Shown piece after piece: positions 9,692 through 18,635 of a DNA stretch of 64,000 nucleotides (the stretch's first letter is position 1; each line of letters opens with the position of its first letter). The position numbers and the translations under genes were made by a program. This DNA is from Nitratireductor arenosus (GTDB lineage Bacteria > Pseudomonadota > Alphaproteobacteria > Rhizobiales > Rhizobiaceae), in NCBI RefSeq assembly GCF_009742725.1, contig NZ_WPHG01000004.1, positions 62,001-126,000 of the forward strand. The letters run 5' to 3'. The notes beneath the pieces were generated by a model. It worked only from the letters and a program-made list of their open reading frames with translations. It was not told the origin of the DNA and made no database searches.

Positions 9692-12316
9692 ATGGATGTC
9701 GTCATCGTCGAATCGCCGGCAAAGGCGAAAACAATCAACAAATATCTCGGTCGGGACTACAAGGTGCTGGCCTCGTTCGGCCATGTGCGCGATCTGCCGG
9801 CCAAGGACGGCTCGGTGCTGCCGGACGAGGATTTCGCGATGTCCTGGCAGGTAGACGGCCCATCGTCCAAGCGCCTGAGTGATATCGCCAAGGCGGTCAA
9901 GGAGGCCGACGGACTGGTGCTGGCCACCGACCCGGATCGCGAGGGCGAAGCGATTTCCTGGCACGTCCTGGAGGTGCTGCGCCAGAAACGCGCCTTAAAG
10001 GACAAGCCCGTGCGCCGGGTGGTCTTCAACGCGATCACCAAAAAAGCCGTGCTCGACGCGATGGCCAATCCGCGCGACATCGACGTGCCGCTGGTGGACG
10101 CCTATCTCGCGCGGCGCGCGCTCGACTACCTCGTCGGCTTCACGCTTTCGCCGGTGCTGTGGCGCAAGCTGCCCGGCGCCCGCTCGGCCGGTCGCGTGCA
10201 ATCGGTCGCGCTGCGGCTGGTCTGCGACCGCGAAGCCGAGATCGAGCGCTTCGTGCGTCAGGACTATTGGCAGATCGCCGCCAGCCTGACGACGCCGCGA
10301 CAGGAAGGCTTCGAGGCCCGCCTGACCGCTTTCGACGGCAAAAAACTGCAAAAGCTCGACATCGACAGTCAGGAACAGGCCGACACGATCAGAACGATGC
10401 TGGAAGCGGCGTCGTTCACGGTCGCCAATGTCGAGGCCAAGCCGACCCGCCGCAATCCGGCGCCACCGTTCACCACCTCGACCCTGCAGCAGGCGGCCTC
10501 GTCGCGCATGGGCTTTTCGGCCTCGCGCACGATGCAGGTCGCCCAGCGGCTTTATGAAGGCCTCGAAGTCGACGGCGAAACGACCGGCCTGATCACCTAT
10601 ATGCGGACCGACGGCGTCCAGATCGCGCCGGAGGCGATCGACGCTGCGCGCGGCGCGATCGCCGACACTTTTGGCGCGTCCTATGTGCCCGACAAGCCGC
10701 GGGTCTATTCCGCCAAGGCCAAAAACGCCCAGGAAGCACACGAGGCGATCCGTCCTACGGATTTCTCGCGCACTCCGGACCAGATGCGCAAAATGCTGGA
10801 TAACGACCAGGCACGCCTGTACGAACTGGTGTGGAAGCGCGCCATCGCCAGCCAGATGAACGCAGCCGAGATCGAGCGTACGACCGTGGAGATCGAGGCA
10901 CGCGCCGACGGCCGGACGGCGGGTCTGCGGGCCGTCGGCTCAGTGGTCAAATTCGACGGCTTCCTGGCCGCCTATGTCGACCGGCGCGACGAGGACAGCG
11001 AAGACGAGGAAAACCGCCGGCTGCCCGAAATCAATGCTGGCGAGAGCGTCGCGCGCGACAAGATCGACGTCACCAAGCACACGACCGAGCCGCCGCCGCG
11101 CTATTCGGAAGCCTCGCTGATCAAGAAGATGGAGGAGCTCGGCATCGGCCGGCCGTCCACCTATGCCGCGACGCTGAAGACGCTGGAGGATCGCGGCTAT
11201 GTCGAGATCGACAAGCGTCGGCTGGTGCCGGAAGCCAAGGGCCGTCTGGTTATCGCCTTTCTGGAGAGCTTTTTCGAGCGCTACGTCGAATATGACTTCA
11301 CCGCCGCGCTGGAGGAAAAGCTCGACAGGATTTCCGACGGCAAGCTCGCCTGGAAAGACGTCCTGAGGGAATTCTGGCGCGACTTCTCGGCCGCGGTCGC
11401 CGACATCAAGGAACTGCGCGTCACCGAGGTGCTCGACGCGCTCAACGAGGAACTGGCGCCGCTCGTCTTCCCCGCCCGCGAGGACGGGGGCGAGCCGCGG
11501 GCCTGCCCGCGCTGCGACAACGGCCAGCTTTCGCTGAAGCTCGGGCGCTACGGCGCCTTCGTCGGCTGCTCCAATTATCCCGAATGCGGTTATACGCGCC
11601 AGCTTGGCGACGGCGTCGACGGCAATGGCGACGCCACCGGAGACAATGGCGACAAGGCGTTGGGCGTCGACCCCTATACGGAGGAGGCGATCGCGCTGAA
11701 ATCAGGCCGGTTCGGCCCCTATGTCCAGCGCGGCGACGGCAAGGAGGCCAAGCGCTCCAGCCTGCCGAAGGGCTGGGCGCCGGACACGATCGACCTGGAA
11801 CGCGCGCTCGCGCTGCTGTCGCTGCCGCGCGATGTCGGCCAGCATCCCGAGACACAAAAAATGATCTCGGCCGGCATCGGCCGCTACGGACCGTTCCTCT
11901 TGCATGACGGCACCTACGCCAATCTCGAATCGGTCGAGGACGTCTTCAGCGTCGGCATCAACCGGGCGGTGACGGTGCTGGCCGAAAAACAGGCCAAGGG
12001 CGGCGCGCGGCGCGGCGCTGCCACCGTACTGAAGGATCTCGGCGAGCATCCCGACGGCGGCGGCAAGGTAACGGTGCGCGACGGGCGCTACGGCCCTTAC
12101 GCGAATTTCGGCAAGGTCAACGCCACCCTGCCTAAAGGCAAAGACCCGGCCGGCGTCACGATCGAGGAGGCCGTGGCCCTGATCGCCGAAAGGGCCGGCA
12201 AGGCAAAATCGGGCGGGGCAAAAAAGACGACGAAGGCCAAGAAGCCGGCCGCCGGCAAGACCGGCGCCAAAACCAAGAAAACCGCCAAGACCGGCGGTCA
12301 ATCGGACGCTTCGTGA
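9692..12316 (+). CDS. topA: DNA topoisomerase I
   Basis: TopA is a type IA topoisomerase that relaxes negative supercoils by cutting one strand through a 5'-phosphotyrosine. The 874-residue protein shows the Toprim start VIVESPAKAKTINKYLG with the catalytic Glu near residue 7, the acidic triad in TDPDREGEAISWH (about 75-87), and the active-site Tyr303 in LITYMRTDG. It also has one C4 zinc ribbon (CPRC ... CSNYPEC, about 604-630). Several Toprim C-terminal repeats with GRYGPY motifs and a Lys-rich tail follow. An AGGGA lies 12 bases before the ATG. The stop overlaps the GTG start of rnr. Confidence 0.98.
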   Translation: MDVVIVESPAKAKTINKYLGRDYKVLASFGHVRDLPAKDGSVLPDEDFAMSWQVDGPSSKRLSDIAKAVKEADGLVLATDPDREGEAISWHVLEVLRQKRALKDKPVRRVVFNAITKKAVLDAMANPRDIDVPLVDAYLARRALDYLVGFTLSPVLWRKLPGARSAGRVQSVALRLVCDREAEIERFVRQDYWQIAASLTTPRQEGFEARLTAFDGKKLQKLDIDSQEQADTIRTMLEAASFTVANVEAKPTRRNPAPPFTTSTLQQAASSRMGFSASRTMQVAQRLYEGLEVDGETTGLITYMRTDGVQIAPEAIDAARGAIADTFGASYVPDKPRVYSAKAKNAQEAHEAIRPTDFSRTPDQMRKMLDNDQARLYELVWKRAIASQMNAAEIERTTVEIEARADGRTAGLRAVGSVVKFDGFLAAYVDRRDEDSEDEENRRLPEINAGESVARDKIDVTKHTTEPPPRYSEASLIKKMEELGIGRPSTYAATLKTLEDRGYVEIDKRRLVPEAKGRLVIAFLESFFERYVEYDFTAALEEKLDRISDGKLAWKDVLREFWRDFSAAVADIKELRVTEVLDALNEELAPLVFPAREDGGEPRACPRCDNGQLSLKLGRYGAFVGCSNYPECGYTRQLGDGVDGNGDATGDNGDKALGVDPYTEEAIALKSGRFGPYVQRGDGKEAKRSSLPKGWAPDTIDLERALALLSLPRDVGQHPETQKMISAGIGRYGPFLLHDGTYANLESVEDVFSVGINRAVTVLAEKQAKGGARRGAATVLKDLGEHPDGGGKVTVRDGRYGPYANFGKVNATLPKGKDPAGVTIEEAVALIAERAGKAKSGGAKKTTKAKKPAAGKTGAKTKKTAKTGGQSDAS

Positions 12317-14601
12317 GCCGCGGCCCAAAAGGCCCCAAAACAGGCGACGGCAAGGACGCCGCGCGACCGTCGCGCGAGGTCGTGCTGCGCTTCGTCGCCG
12401 ACAATCCCGAACGGGCGACCAAGCGCGACATCGCCAAAGCCTTCAAGCTCAAGGGCCAGGATCGCATCTGGCTGAAGCAGCTCCTGCGTGAGTTCGAGGC
12501 CGAGGGCCTGCTGGCCAAACAGGGCAAAAGGCTGAGCCGGCCAGGCGCGCTGCCGCCGGTCGCCGTGCTCGACATCTTTGGCCGGGACGCCGATGGCGGC
12601 CTGCTTGCGCGCCCGTCGGAAAGCCGCGAGGAAGACGGGGAGCCGGTGGTGATCGCGGTCGGCCAGGCGCGCGGCGGCAAGGCGATCACGGCAGGCGTCG
12701 GAGACCGCGTGCTGGCGCGCCTGTTCGTGCGCGACCGACCGGACGGCCCCGCCTATACAGCGCGGGTGATGAAAGTGTTCGACAAGCGCCGCGACGCCAT
12801 TTTGGGCGTGATCGCCAGGCGCGAGGACGGGACATTCGTCGCCCAGCCGGTCGAACGGCGCCAGCCGGAAGTCGAGATCGATGCCGAATTCCTGGACGGC
12901 GCCGAAATCGGCGATCTGGTCGAGCTGGAGACGCGCCGACCGACCCGCTACGGTCCGGCCCGCGGCAAGGTGCTTGCCGTGGTGGGATCGCTGACCAGCG
13001 AGAAAGCGGTCTCAATGATCGCTCTGCACGCGCATGACATTCCGCATATTTTTCCCGCCGAGGTGCTGGCGGAGGCCGAAGCGGCGAAGCCGGCCGGGAT
13101 GGACGGCCGAGAGGACTGGCGTGAGGTGGCCCTGGTCACCATCGACCCGGCCGACGCCAAGGATCATGACGACGCCGTTTGCGGCCATGCCGACGACGAC
13201 CCGGCCAATCCGGGCGGTGTGGTCGCGACGGTGGCGATCGCCGACGTCGCAGCCTATGTGCGCACCGGCTCCGCACTTGACCGCGAGGCGCAGAAACGGG
13301 GCAATTCGGTCTATTTCCCCGACCGGGTGGTGCCGATGCTGCCCGAGCGCATCTCCAACGATCTGTGCTCGCTGCGCGAGGGCGAGGATCGCCCGGCGCT
13401 GGCGGTACGCATGGTGTTTGCCGCCGACGGGCGCAAGCTCAAACACTCTTTTCACCGTGTCATGATGCGCTCCGCGGCGCGGCTGGCCTATCCGCAGGCG
13501 CAGGCCGCGATCGACGGCACGCCCGACGACAAGACCGCGCCGATGCTCGACCCGGTGCTGAAGCCGCTATGGGACACGTATGCGGTGCTGGCGCGCGGGC
13601 GGACGGCCCGCAAGCCGCTGGAACTCGACCTGCCGGAACGCAAGATCCTGCTCGACGACAACGGCAAGGTCGATCGGGTCGTGGTGCCGGAGCGGCTCGA
13701 GGCGCACAGGCTGGTCGAGGAGTTCATGATCCAGGCCAATGTGGCGGCCGCCGAGACGCTGGAAGCCAAGCGACAGGCGCTGGTCTACCGAACCCATGAC
13801 GCGCCCTCGCTGGCCAAGCAGGAATCGCTGCGCGAGTTCCTGAAGACGCTCGGCCTGTCGCTGGCGCGCGGCGCGCAATTGCGCCCTGCACAGTTCAACA
13901 GCATCCTTGAGCGTGTGCGCGGCGAGGACCACGAGCAGCTCGTCAACCAGGTGGTGCTGCGCTCGCAGAGCCAGGCCGAGTACGCGCCCGACAATATCGG
14001 CCATTTCGGCCTCAATCTCAAACGCTACGCCCATTTCACCTCGCCGATCCGCCGCTATGCCGATCTGATCGTCCACCGGGCGCTGATTGCCGCGCTCGGG
14101 CTGGGCCAGGACGGGCTGACGCCGGGCGAGGAAGCGCGACTGGACGACGTCGCCGCCCTGATATCGGCGGCCGAACGCCGCGCCATGGCGGCGGAGCGCG
14201 ACACGGTCGACCGCCTGATCGCCGGCCATCTGGCCACACGCCGCGGCGATAGTTTCGAGGCGCGCGTGTCCGGCGTCACCAAGGCGGGACTATTTGTCCA
14301 ATTGCCGGCCTTCGGCGCGGATGGCTTCATACCGGTGTCATCGCTGGGTGGCGACTACTATATATACGACGAGACGGCGCATTCCCTCGTCGGCGACAGG
14401 AGTTCGAAAGGTTTCCGCCTGGGCGACCGGGTCGATGTCAAGCTGGTCGAGGTCGCCCCGCTCGCGGGCACGCTGCGTTTCGAAATGCTCAGCGAACCCC
14501 GCCCCCTGCCACCGGCCACGCGCTCCTTTCACAAGGCGAAAAACCGGGCACAGACACGACCATCGCGGCGCGCCAGTTCGGCCCGCGGCAGGAGAAAATA
14601 G
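12313..14601 (+). CDS. rnr: Ribonuclease R
   Basis: RNase R is a processive 3'-to-5' exoribonuclease able to degrade structured RNA. The 762-residue protein has an N-terminal winged-helix segment (SREVVLRFVADNPERATKRDIAKAF), cold-shock-like RNA-binding domains, the RNB catalytic motif VTIDPADAKDHDDAVC (about 275-290, Asp residues for metal), YAHFTSPIRRYADLIVHR, and an S1 domain at about 645-725. A short Arg/Lys-rich tail follows. It starts at GTG, with GTGA shared with the topA stop, so translation is probably coupled. Confidence 0.97.
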   Translation: MSRGPKGPKTGDGKDAARPSREVVLRFVADNPERATKRDIAKAFKLKGQDRIWLKQLLREFEAEGLLAKQGKRLSRPGALPPVAVLDIFGRDADGGLLARPSESREEDGEPVVIAVGQARGGKAITAGVGDRVLARLFVRDRPDGPAYTARVMKVFDKRRDAILGVIARREDGTFVAQPVERRQPEVEIDAEFLDGAEIGDLVELETRRPTRYGPARGKVLAVVGSLTSEKAVSMIALHAHDIPHIFPAEVLAEAEAAKPAGMDGREDWREVALVTIDPADAKDHDDAVCGHADDDPANPGGVVATVAIADVAAYVRTGSALDREAQKRGNSVYFPDRVVPMLPERISNDLCSLREGEDRPALAVRMVFAADGRKLKHSFHRVMMRSAARLAYPQAQAAIDGTPDDKTAPMLDPVLKPLWDTYAVLARGRTARKPLELDLPERKILLDDNGKVDRVVVPERLEAHRLVEEFMIQANVAAAETLEAKRQALVYRTHDAPSLAKQESLREFLKTLGLSLARGAQLRPAQFNSILERVRGEDHEQLVNQVVLRSQSQAEYAPDNIGHFGLNLKRYAHFTSPIRRYADLIVHRALIAALGLGQDGLTPGEEARLDDVAALISAAERRAMAAERDTVDRLIAGHLATRRGDSFEARVSGVTKAGLFVQLPAFGADGFIPVSSLGGDYYIYDETAHSLVGDRSSKGFRLGDRVDVKLVEVAPLAGTLRFEMLSEPRPLPPATRSFHKAKNRAQTRPSRRASSARGRRK

Positions 14602-15036
14602 ATGGACGCACGGAAATTCGGCGGCGCGGCCGCAACAAAGTTATCCGACAGGCCGCTGTGGCAGGCGATGAAACGCGGATTTTTGGGCCGCTGCCCGCAT
14701 TGCGGCCAGGGTCGCCTGTTCGCCACCTTCATCCGCACCGCGGAAAGCTGCAATGTGTGCGGGGAGGAATTCCACCACCATCGCGCCGACGACCTGCCCG
14801 CCTATCTGGTGATGGTCATTGTCGGCCACGTGATCGTCGGCGCATTCATGGGCATCGAAGCGGCCACGACGCTGTCGACCTGGCAGCATCTGGCGATCTG
14901 GGTCCCGATCACGATCGTCTCGGCGCTTGCGCTGCTGCAGCCGACCAAGGGCGCGGTCGTGGGGCTGCAATGGGCGCTGCGCATGCACGGTTTCGGCGGG
15001 CCGGCGGAAGAGCTCGAGACCCATCCCGAGCTATGA
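14602..15036 (+). CDS. DUF983 zinc-ribbon membrane protein
   Basis: This 144-residue protein has an N-terminal zinc ribbon (RCPHCGQGRLF ... CNVCGEEFHHHRADD, four Cys) and two transmembrane segments (about 73-95 and 100-122). This is the DUF983 architecture, common in alphaproteobacteria; its role is unknown. The ATG directly abuts the rnr stop, and its own stop overlaps the NUDIX start (ATGA). Gene order rnr-DUF983-NUDIX is typical of Rhizobiales. Confidence 0.9.
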   Translation: MDARKFGGAAATKLSDRPLWQAMKRGFLGRCPHCGQGRLFATFIRTAESCNVCGEEFHHHRADDLPAYLVMVIVGHVIVGAFMGIEAATTLSTWQHLAIWVPITIVSALALLQPTKGAVVGLQWALRMHGFGGPAEELETHPEL

Positions 15037-15806
15037 GCGGGCGCAAACGAGAAGGCATAAACGTGAAGGACGGCATGAGCCGGGCCGATGTGGACCGGGC
15101 CGAATCCAAGGATTTCGCGCTCGGCGGCAAGCCGATGCGGCCGCGCGACGCCGCGACCCTGATCCTGCTCGACCGGGACGGCGCCGAAATCCGCGTCCTG
15201 CTCGGCCGGCGGCACCGGGCGCATGCCTTCATGCCTGGCAAATTCGTCTTTCCCGGCGGCCGCACCGACCCTACCGACAGCCGTGTCGCGATCGCCGCCC
15301 CGCTGCATCCGGACGAAGAAAATCGCATCGCCGGCTCGGGCGGCCGCGCCACCCCGGCCCGGGCGCGCGCGATCGCACTGTCGGCGATCCGGGAAGCCTA
15401 CGAGGAAGCCGGCCTTCTGATCGGACGGCGCGAGCCCTTCGAAACCCGGCATTCCGGCTGGCAGGGTTTTGCCGAGCACGGCGTACAACCGGCGCTCGAC
15501 CGGCTGCGGTTCATCGCCCGCGCCATCACGCCGCCCGGCCGGGTGCGGCGCTTCGACACCCGCTTCCTGGCCGCCTGGCGTTCGGATGTCGCCTGCGAGC
15601 TGGAAAATGGCGGACCGACCGACGAACTCGAGGGACTGGTCTGGCTGCCGCTGTCGCAAGCCAGGGAGGCCGACATCCCCGCCATCACGCGTACGGTGCT
15701 CGACGAGTTGCAGGCCCGGTTGAAGGACGATCCCGAGCTTGAACCGGGCCGCCAGGCGCCGTTTTACCGCATGCTTCACAACCGCTTCGTGCGGACCGTG
15801 GTCTGA
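15033..15806 (+). CDS. NUDIX hydrolase with an interrupted Nudix box
   Basis: NUDIX enzymes cleave nucleoside-diphosphate-linked substrates. This 257-residue member has KFVFPGGRTDPTDS (about 70-83) and the second half of the box REAYEEAGLL (about 116-125). About 43 residues separate GG from REAYEE, instead of the usual ~13, so there is a ~30-residue insertion inside the box, as in NUDT19-like proteins. The substrate cannot be read from the sequence; the NUDT19 resemblance would suggest CoA-type diphosphates, as inference. The start is given by the ATGA overlap with the DUF983 gene. Confidence 0.9.
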   Translation: MSGRKREGINVKDGMSRADVDRAESKDFALGGKPMRPRDAATLILLDRDGAEIRVLLGRRHRAHAFMPGKFVFPGGRTDPTDSRVAIAAPLHPDEENRIAGSGGRATPARARAIALSAIREAYEEAGLLIGRREPFETRHSGWQGFAEHGVQPALDRLRFIARAITPPGRVRRFDTRFLAAWRSDVACELENGGPTDELEGLVWLPLSQAREADIPAITRTVLDELQARLKDDPELEPGRQAPFYRMLHNRFVRTVV

Positions 15807-15826
15807 CGAACGGGCAAGACACCAAG

Positions 15827-17011
15827 ATGGGCGGGGACCGTGCGGCGGAACGGGAAACCGAAACGGTGCGCTGGCTGGCGCTCGGCGCGGCCATCGCCTC
15901 GATCAGCGCGGTTGGCATCGCCATCGGCCTCGGCGTGCCGCTTCTCAGCGTAATTCTCGAAAATCGCGGCTTTTCAGCCACCACGATCGGGCTCAACACG
16001 GCCGTGGCCGGCCTGGCCTCGATCGCGACGGCGCCGCTGGCGATCCCGGTCGCGGCACGGTTCGGCGTCGTGCCGACCATGCTGGCGGCGATCGTGGTCG
16101 GCGCCTTTTCCTTTCTGGGCTTTTATGTCGCGTCGGATTTCTGGATGTGGTTTCCGCTGCGCATCACGCTGCACGCCGCGATCACCGCTCTGTTCATCCT
16201 GTCGGAATTCTGGATCAGCGCCTCCGCGCCGACGCACAAGCGCGGTCTGGTACTCGGCATCTACGCGACCGTGCTGTCGCTCGGTTTCGCCTTCGGGCCG
16301 TGGCTGTTTTCGCGACTCGGCAGCGACGGCGTCTTGCCCTTTGTGGTCGGCTTCGCCATCACGCTGGCATCGGCCGTTCCGGTGCTCGCGGCCTGGCGCG
16401 AAAGCCCCGCCATCAGCGGCGTGGCGCATCGCGGCGGCTTTTTGAGCTATATTTTCCTGGTTCCGACGGCGACCGCGGCGGTGCTGGTGTTTGGCGCGGT
16501 GGAAACCGGCGGGTTCGCGCTTTTTCCCGTCTATGGAAACCGAATCGGCTATTCGGAAACCGACGCCGCGCTGCTTTTGACGATGATCGGCCTCGGCAAC
16601 GTGGTTTTGCAAGTTCCGCTCGGCATGATCAGCGACCGCATGGCCGACCGCCGCACTTTGTTGGCACTGTGCGCGGCTATCGGGCTCGCCGGCATGATCA
16701 TACTGCCAATGGTGTCGATGGACTGGTATGTCGTCGCCGCGGTGCTGTTTTTGTGGGGTGGTGTCGTGGCCGGCCTCTACACGGTCGGCCTCGCCCATCT
16801 CGGCGCGCGCCTGACCGGGCGCGACCTCGCCTCGGCCAACGCCGCCTTCGTGTTCTGCTACGGGTTCGGCATGCTGATCGGGCCGCAGGCGACCGGCATC
16901 GGCATCGATCTTCTCGGCGTGCATGGCTTTGCCTGGTCGCTGGCTCTGTTCTTCGTGTGCTATTTGGTGCTTGTCGCATCGCGCGTGCGAGGAGCGCGCG
17001 ATGGCGGCTGA
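15827..17011 (+). CDS. MFS transporter (YcaD-like)
   Basis: This 394-residue inner-membrane protein has about 12 hydrophobic segments and the major facilitator loop between segments 8 and 9 (GMISDRMADRRTLLAL). The central region SEFWISASAPTHKRGLVLGIYATVLSLGFAFGP, cited here as about residues 127-159, resembles YcaD/UMF-type carriers. The substrate is unknown. It begins 20 bases after the NUDIX stop on the same strand, so it may be the last gene of that transcript. Confidence 0.88.
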   Translation: MGGDRAAERETETVRWLALGAAIASISAVGIAIGLGVPLLSVILENRGFSATTIGLNTAVAGLASIATAPLAIPVAARFGVVPTMLAAIVVGAFSFLGFYVASDFWMWFPLRITLHAAITALFILSEFWISASAPTHKRGLVLGIYATVLSLGFAFGPWLFSRLGSDGVLPFVVGFAITLASAVPVLAAWRESPAISGVAHRGGFLSYIFLVPTATAAVLVFGAVETGGFALFPVYGNRIGYSETDAALLLTMIGLGNVVLQVPLGMISDRMADRRTLLALCAAIGLAGMIILPMVSMDWYVVAAVLFLWGGVVAGLYTVGLAHLGARLTGRDLASANAAFVFCYGFGMLIGPQATGIGIDLLGVHGFAWSLALFFVCYLVLVASRVRGARDGG

Positions 17012-17107
17012 CTGTGTCGTGGGCCCCGCGACCACAAACGCGATTTACTCACGCGCGATTTCGCGCTTTGATCCCCACCTACCCGAACCGCCATGGGAGC
17101 GAGACTG

Positions 17108-18589
17108 ATGACATTGTGGAAATCCATCCTGGCCGCGACGGCCCTTGCGCTGGCCTCGAGCACATCCGTGCTCGCCGCCAAAACCGACCTCGTGGTCGGC
17201 GTGGTGCTGGAACCGCCGCATCTCGACCCGACGGCTGGTGCGGCCGCGGCGATCGACGAGATCGTCTACGCCAACGTGTTCGAAGGCCTGACGCGCATCG
17301 GCCCTGGCGGCGAGGTTGAACCGGCGCTGGCAGAAAGCTGGGAGATTTCCGACGACGGCAAGGTCTACACCTTCAAGCTGCGCGCCGGCGCGACCTATCA
17401 CGACGGCAGCGACTTCGACGCCGAGGACGTAAAGTTCTCGCTCGAACGCGCGATGGCGGAAGACTCCACCAATGCGCAAAAAGGGCTTTTCGCGGCCATC
17501 GACACGGTCGAAATCGTCGACCCGACCACGGTCAAGATCATGCTGAAGACACCGCAGGGTTCGTTTCTCTACAATCTGGGCTGGGGCGACGCGGTGATCG
17601 TGGCGTCCGAATCGGCCGACGGCAACAAGGAAACGCCTATCGGCACCGGTCCGTTCAAATTCGACAAATGGTCCAAGGGGTCCTCGATCACCCTGTCGAA
17701 GGCCGACGGCTATTGGGGCGACCCGGTCGCGCTCGACACGGTCGAGTTCCGCATCATCCCCGATGCCGCGGCCGCCGTACCGGCGCTTCTGACCGGCGAC
17801 GTGCACGCCTTCCCGAACATGCCGGCGGGCGACGCATTGCCCCAAATCCAGGCCGACCCGCGCTTTGTCGTGGTGGTCGGCTCGACGGAGGGCGAGACGA
17901 TCCTGTCGACCAACAACAAGAAGGCGCCGTTCGACAATCTCAAGGTGCGCCAGGCGATCGCGCACGCGCTCGACCGCGAGGCGATCATCGCCGGCAACGG
18001 CTCCGGCTTCGGCACGCCGATCGGCTCGCATTTCTCGCCCGGCAACGAAGCCTATGTCGACCTGACCGGCACCTATCCGCACGATCTCGAAAAGGCGAAG
18101 GCGCTGTTGAAGGAGGCGGGCTTCGAAAACGGCTTCAAGGCGACGCTGAAACTGCCGCCGCCTTCCTATGCGCGCGACGGCGGCCAGGTTATCGCCTCGC
18201 AATTGCGCGAAGTCGGCATCGAGCTCGAGATCATTCCGGTCGAATGGGCGCAATGGCTCGACCAGGTCTTCAAGGCCAAGGATTACGACCTGACGATCGT
18301 CTCGCATACCGAGCCGAACGATATCGGCATCTATGCGCGCGACGACTATTATTTCCAGTACGACAATCCCGACTTCAAGGCCGTGATCGCCGAGCTCGAC
18401 GTCACCTCGGATCAGGCCAAGCGCAACGAACTCTACGCCAAGGCGCAGAAGATCATCGCCGAGGACGCCGTCAACGGCTATCTGTTCCAGTTGCCCAAGA
18501 TCGGCGTCTGGGACGCCAAGCTTGAAGGCATGTGGGAAAATTCGCCGGTGCAGGCAACCGATCTGACCGACGTGAAATGGGCCGAATAA
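17108..18589 (+). CDS. Periplasmic peptide-type ABC substrate-binding protein
   Basis: This 493-residue family 5 solute-binding protein (DppA/OppA class) starts with a signal peptide (MTLWKSILAATALALASSTS, cleavage after VLAA) followed by the family N-terminus TDLVVGVVLEPPHLDPT. The conserved motifs YANVFEGLTRIG and WGDPVALDTVEFRIIPD are present. I use the ATG at 17108 because GGGAGCGAG precedes it; an ATG at 17093 would add five residues. It is the first gene of a five-domain ABC operon with the permeases and a fused ATPase. Dipeptide, oligopeptide or related ligands fit the family; the exact one is unknown. Confidence 0.95.
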   Translation: MTLWKSILAATALALASSTSVLAAKTDLVVGVVLEPPHLDPTAGAAAAIDEIVYANVFEGLTRIGPGGEVEPALAESWEISDDGKVYTFKLRAGATYHDGSDFDAEDVKFSLERAMAEDSTNAQKGLFAAIDTVEIVDPTTVKIMLKTPQGSFLYNLGWGDAVIVASESADGNKETPIGTGPFKFDKWSKGSSITLSKADGYWGDPVALDTVEFRIIPDAAAAVPALLTGDVHAFPNMPAGDALPQIQADPRFVVVVGSTEGETILSTNNKKAPFDNLKVRQAIAHALDREAIIAGNGSGFGTPIGSHFSPGNEAYVDLTGTYPHDLEKAKALLKEAGFENGFKATLKLPPPSYARDGGQVIASQLREVGIELEIIPVEWAQWLDQVFKAKDYDLTIVSHTEPNDIGIYARDDYYFQYDNPDFKAVIAELDVTSDQAKRNELYAKAQKIIAEDAVNGYLFQLPKIGVWDAKLEGMWENSPVQATDLTDVKWAE

Positions 18590-18598
18590 TGGATGTCT

Positions 18599-18623
18599 CT
18601 CCCTCCCCCTCGCGGGGAGGGAG
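18599..18623 (+). repeat. Intercistronic hairpin between binding protein and permease genes
   Basis: CTCCCTCCCC (18599-18608) and GGGGAGGGAG (18614-18623) form a perfect 10-bp stem with a 5-base loop, in the 46-base gap before the first permease. Hairpins at this spot commonly protect the upstream message and lower expression of the downstream membrane genes. This C/G-rich palindrome type is also a common dispersed element in GC-rich proteobacteria. Confidence 0.75.
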
Positions 18624-18635
18624 ACGCAGTGCCCG

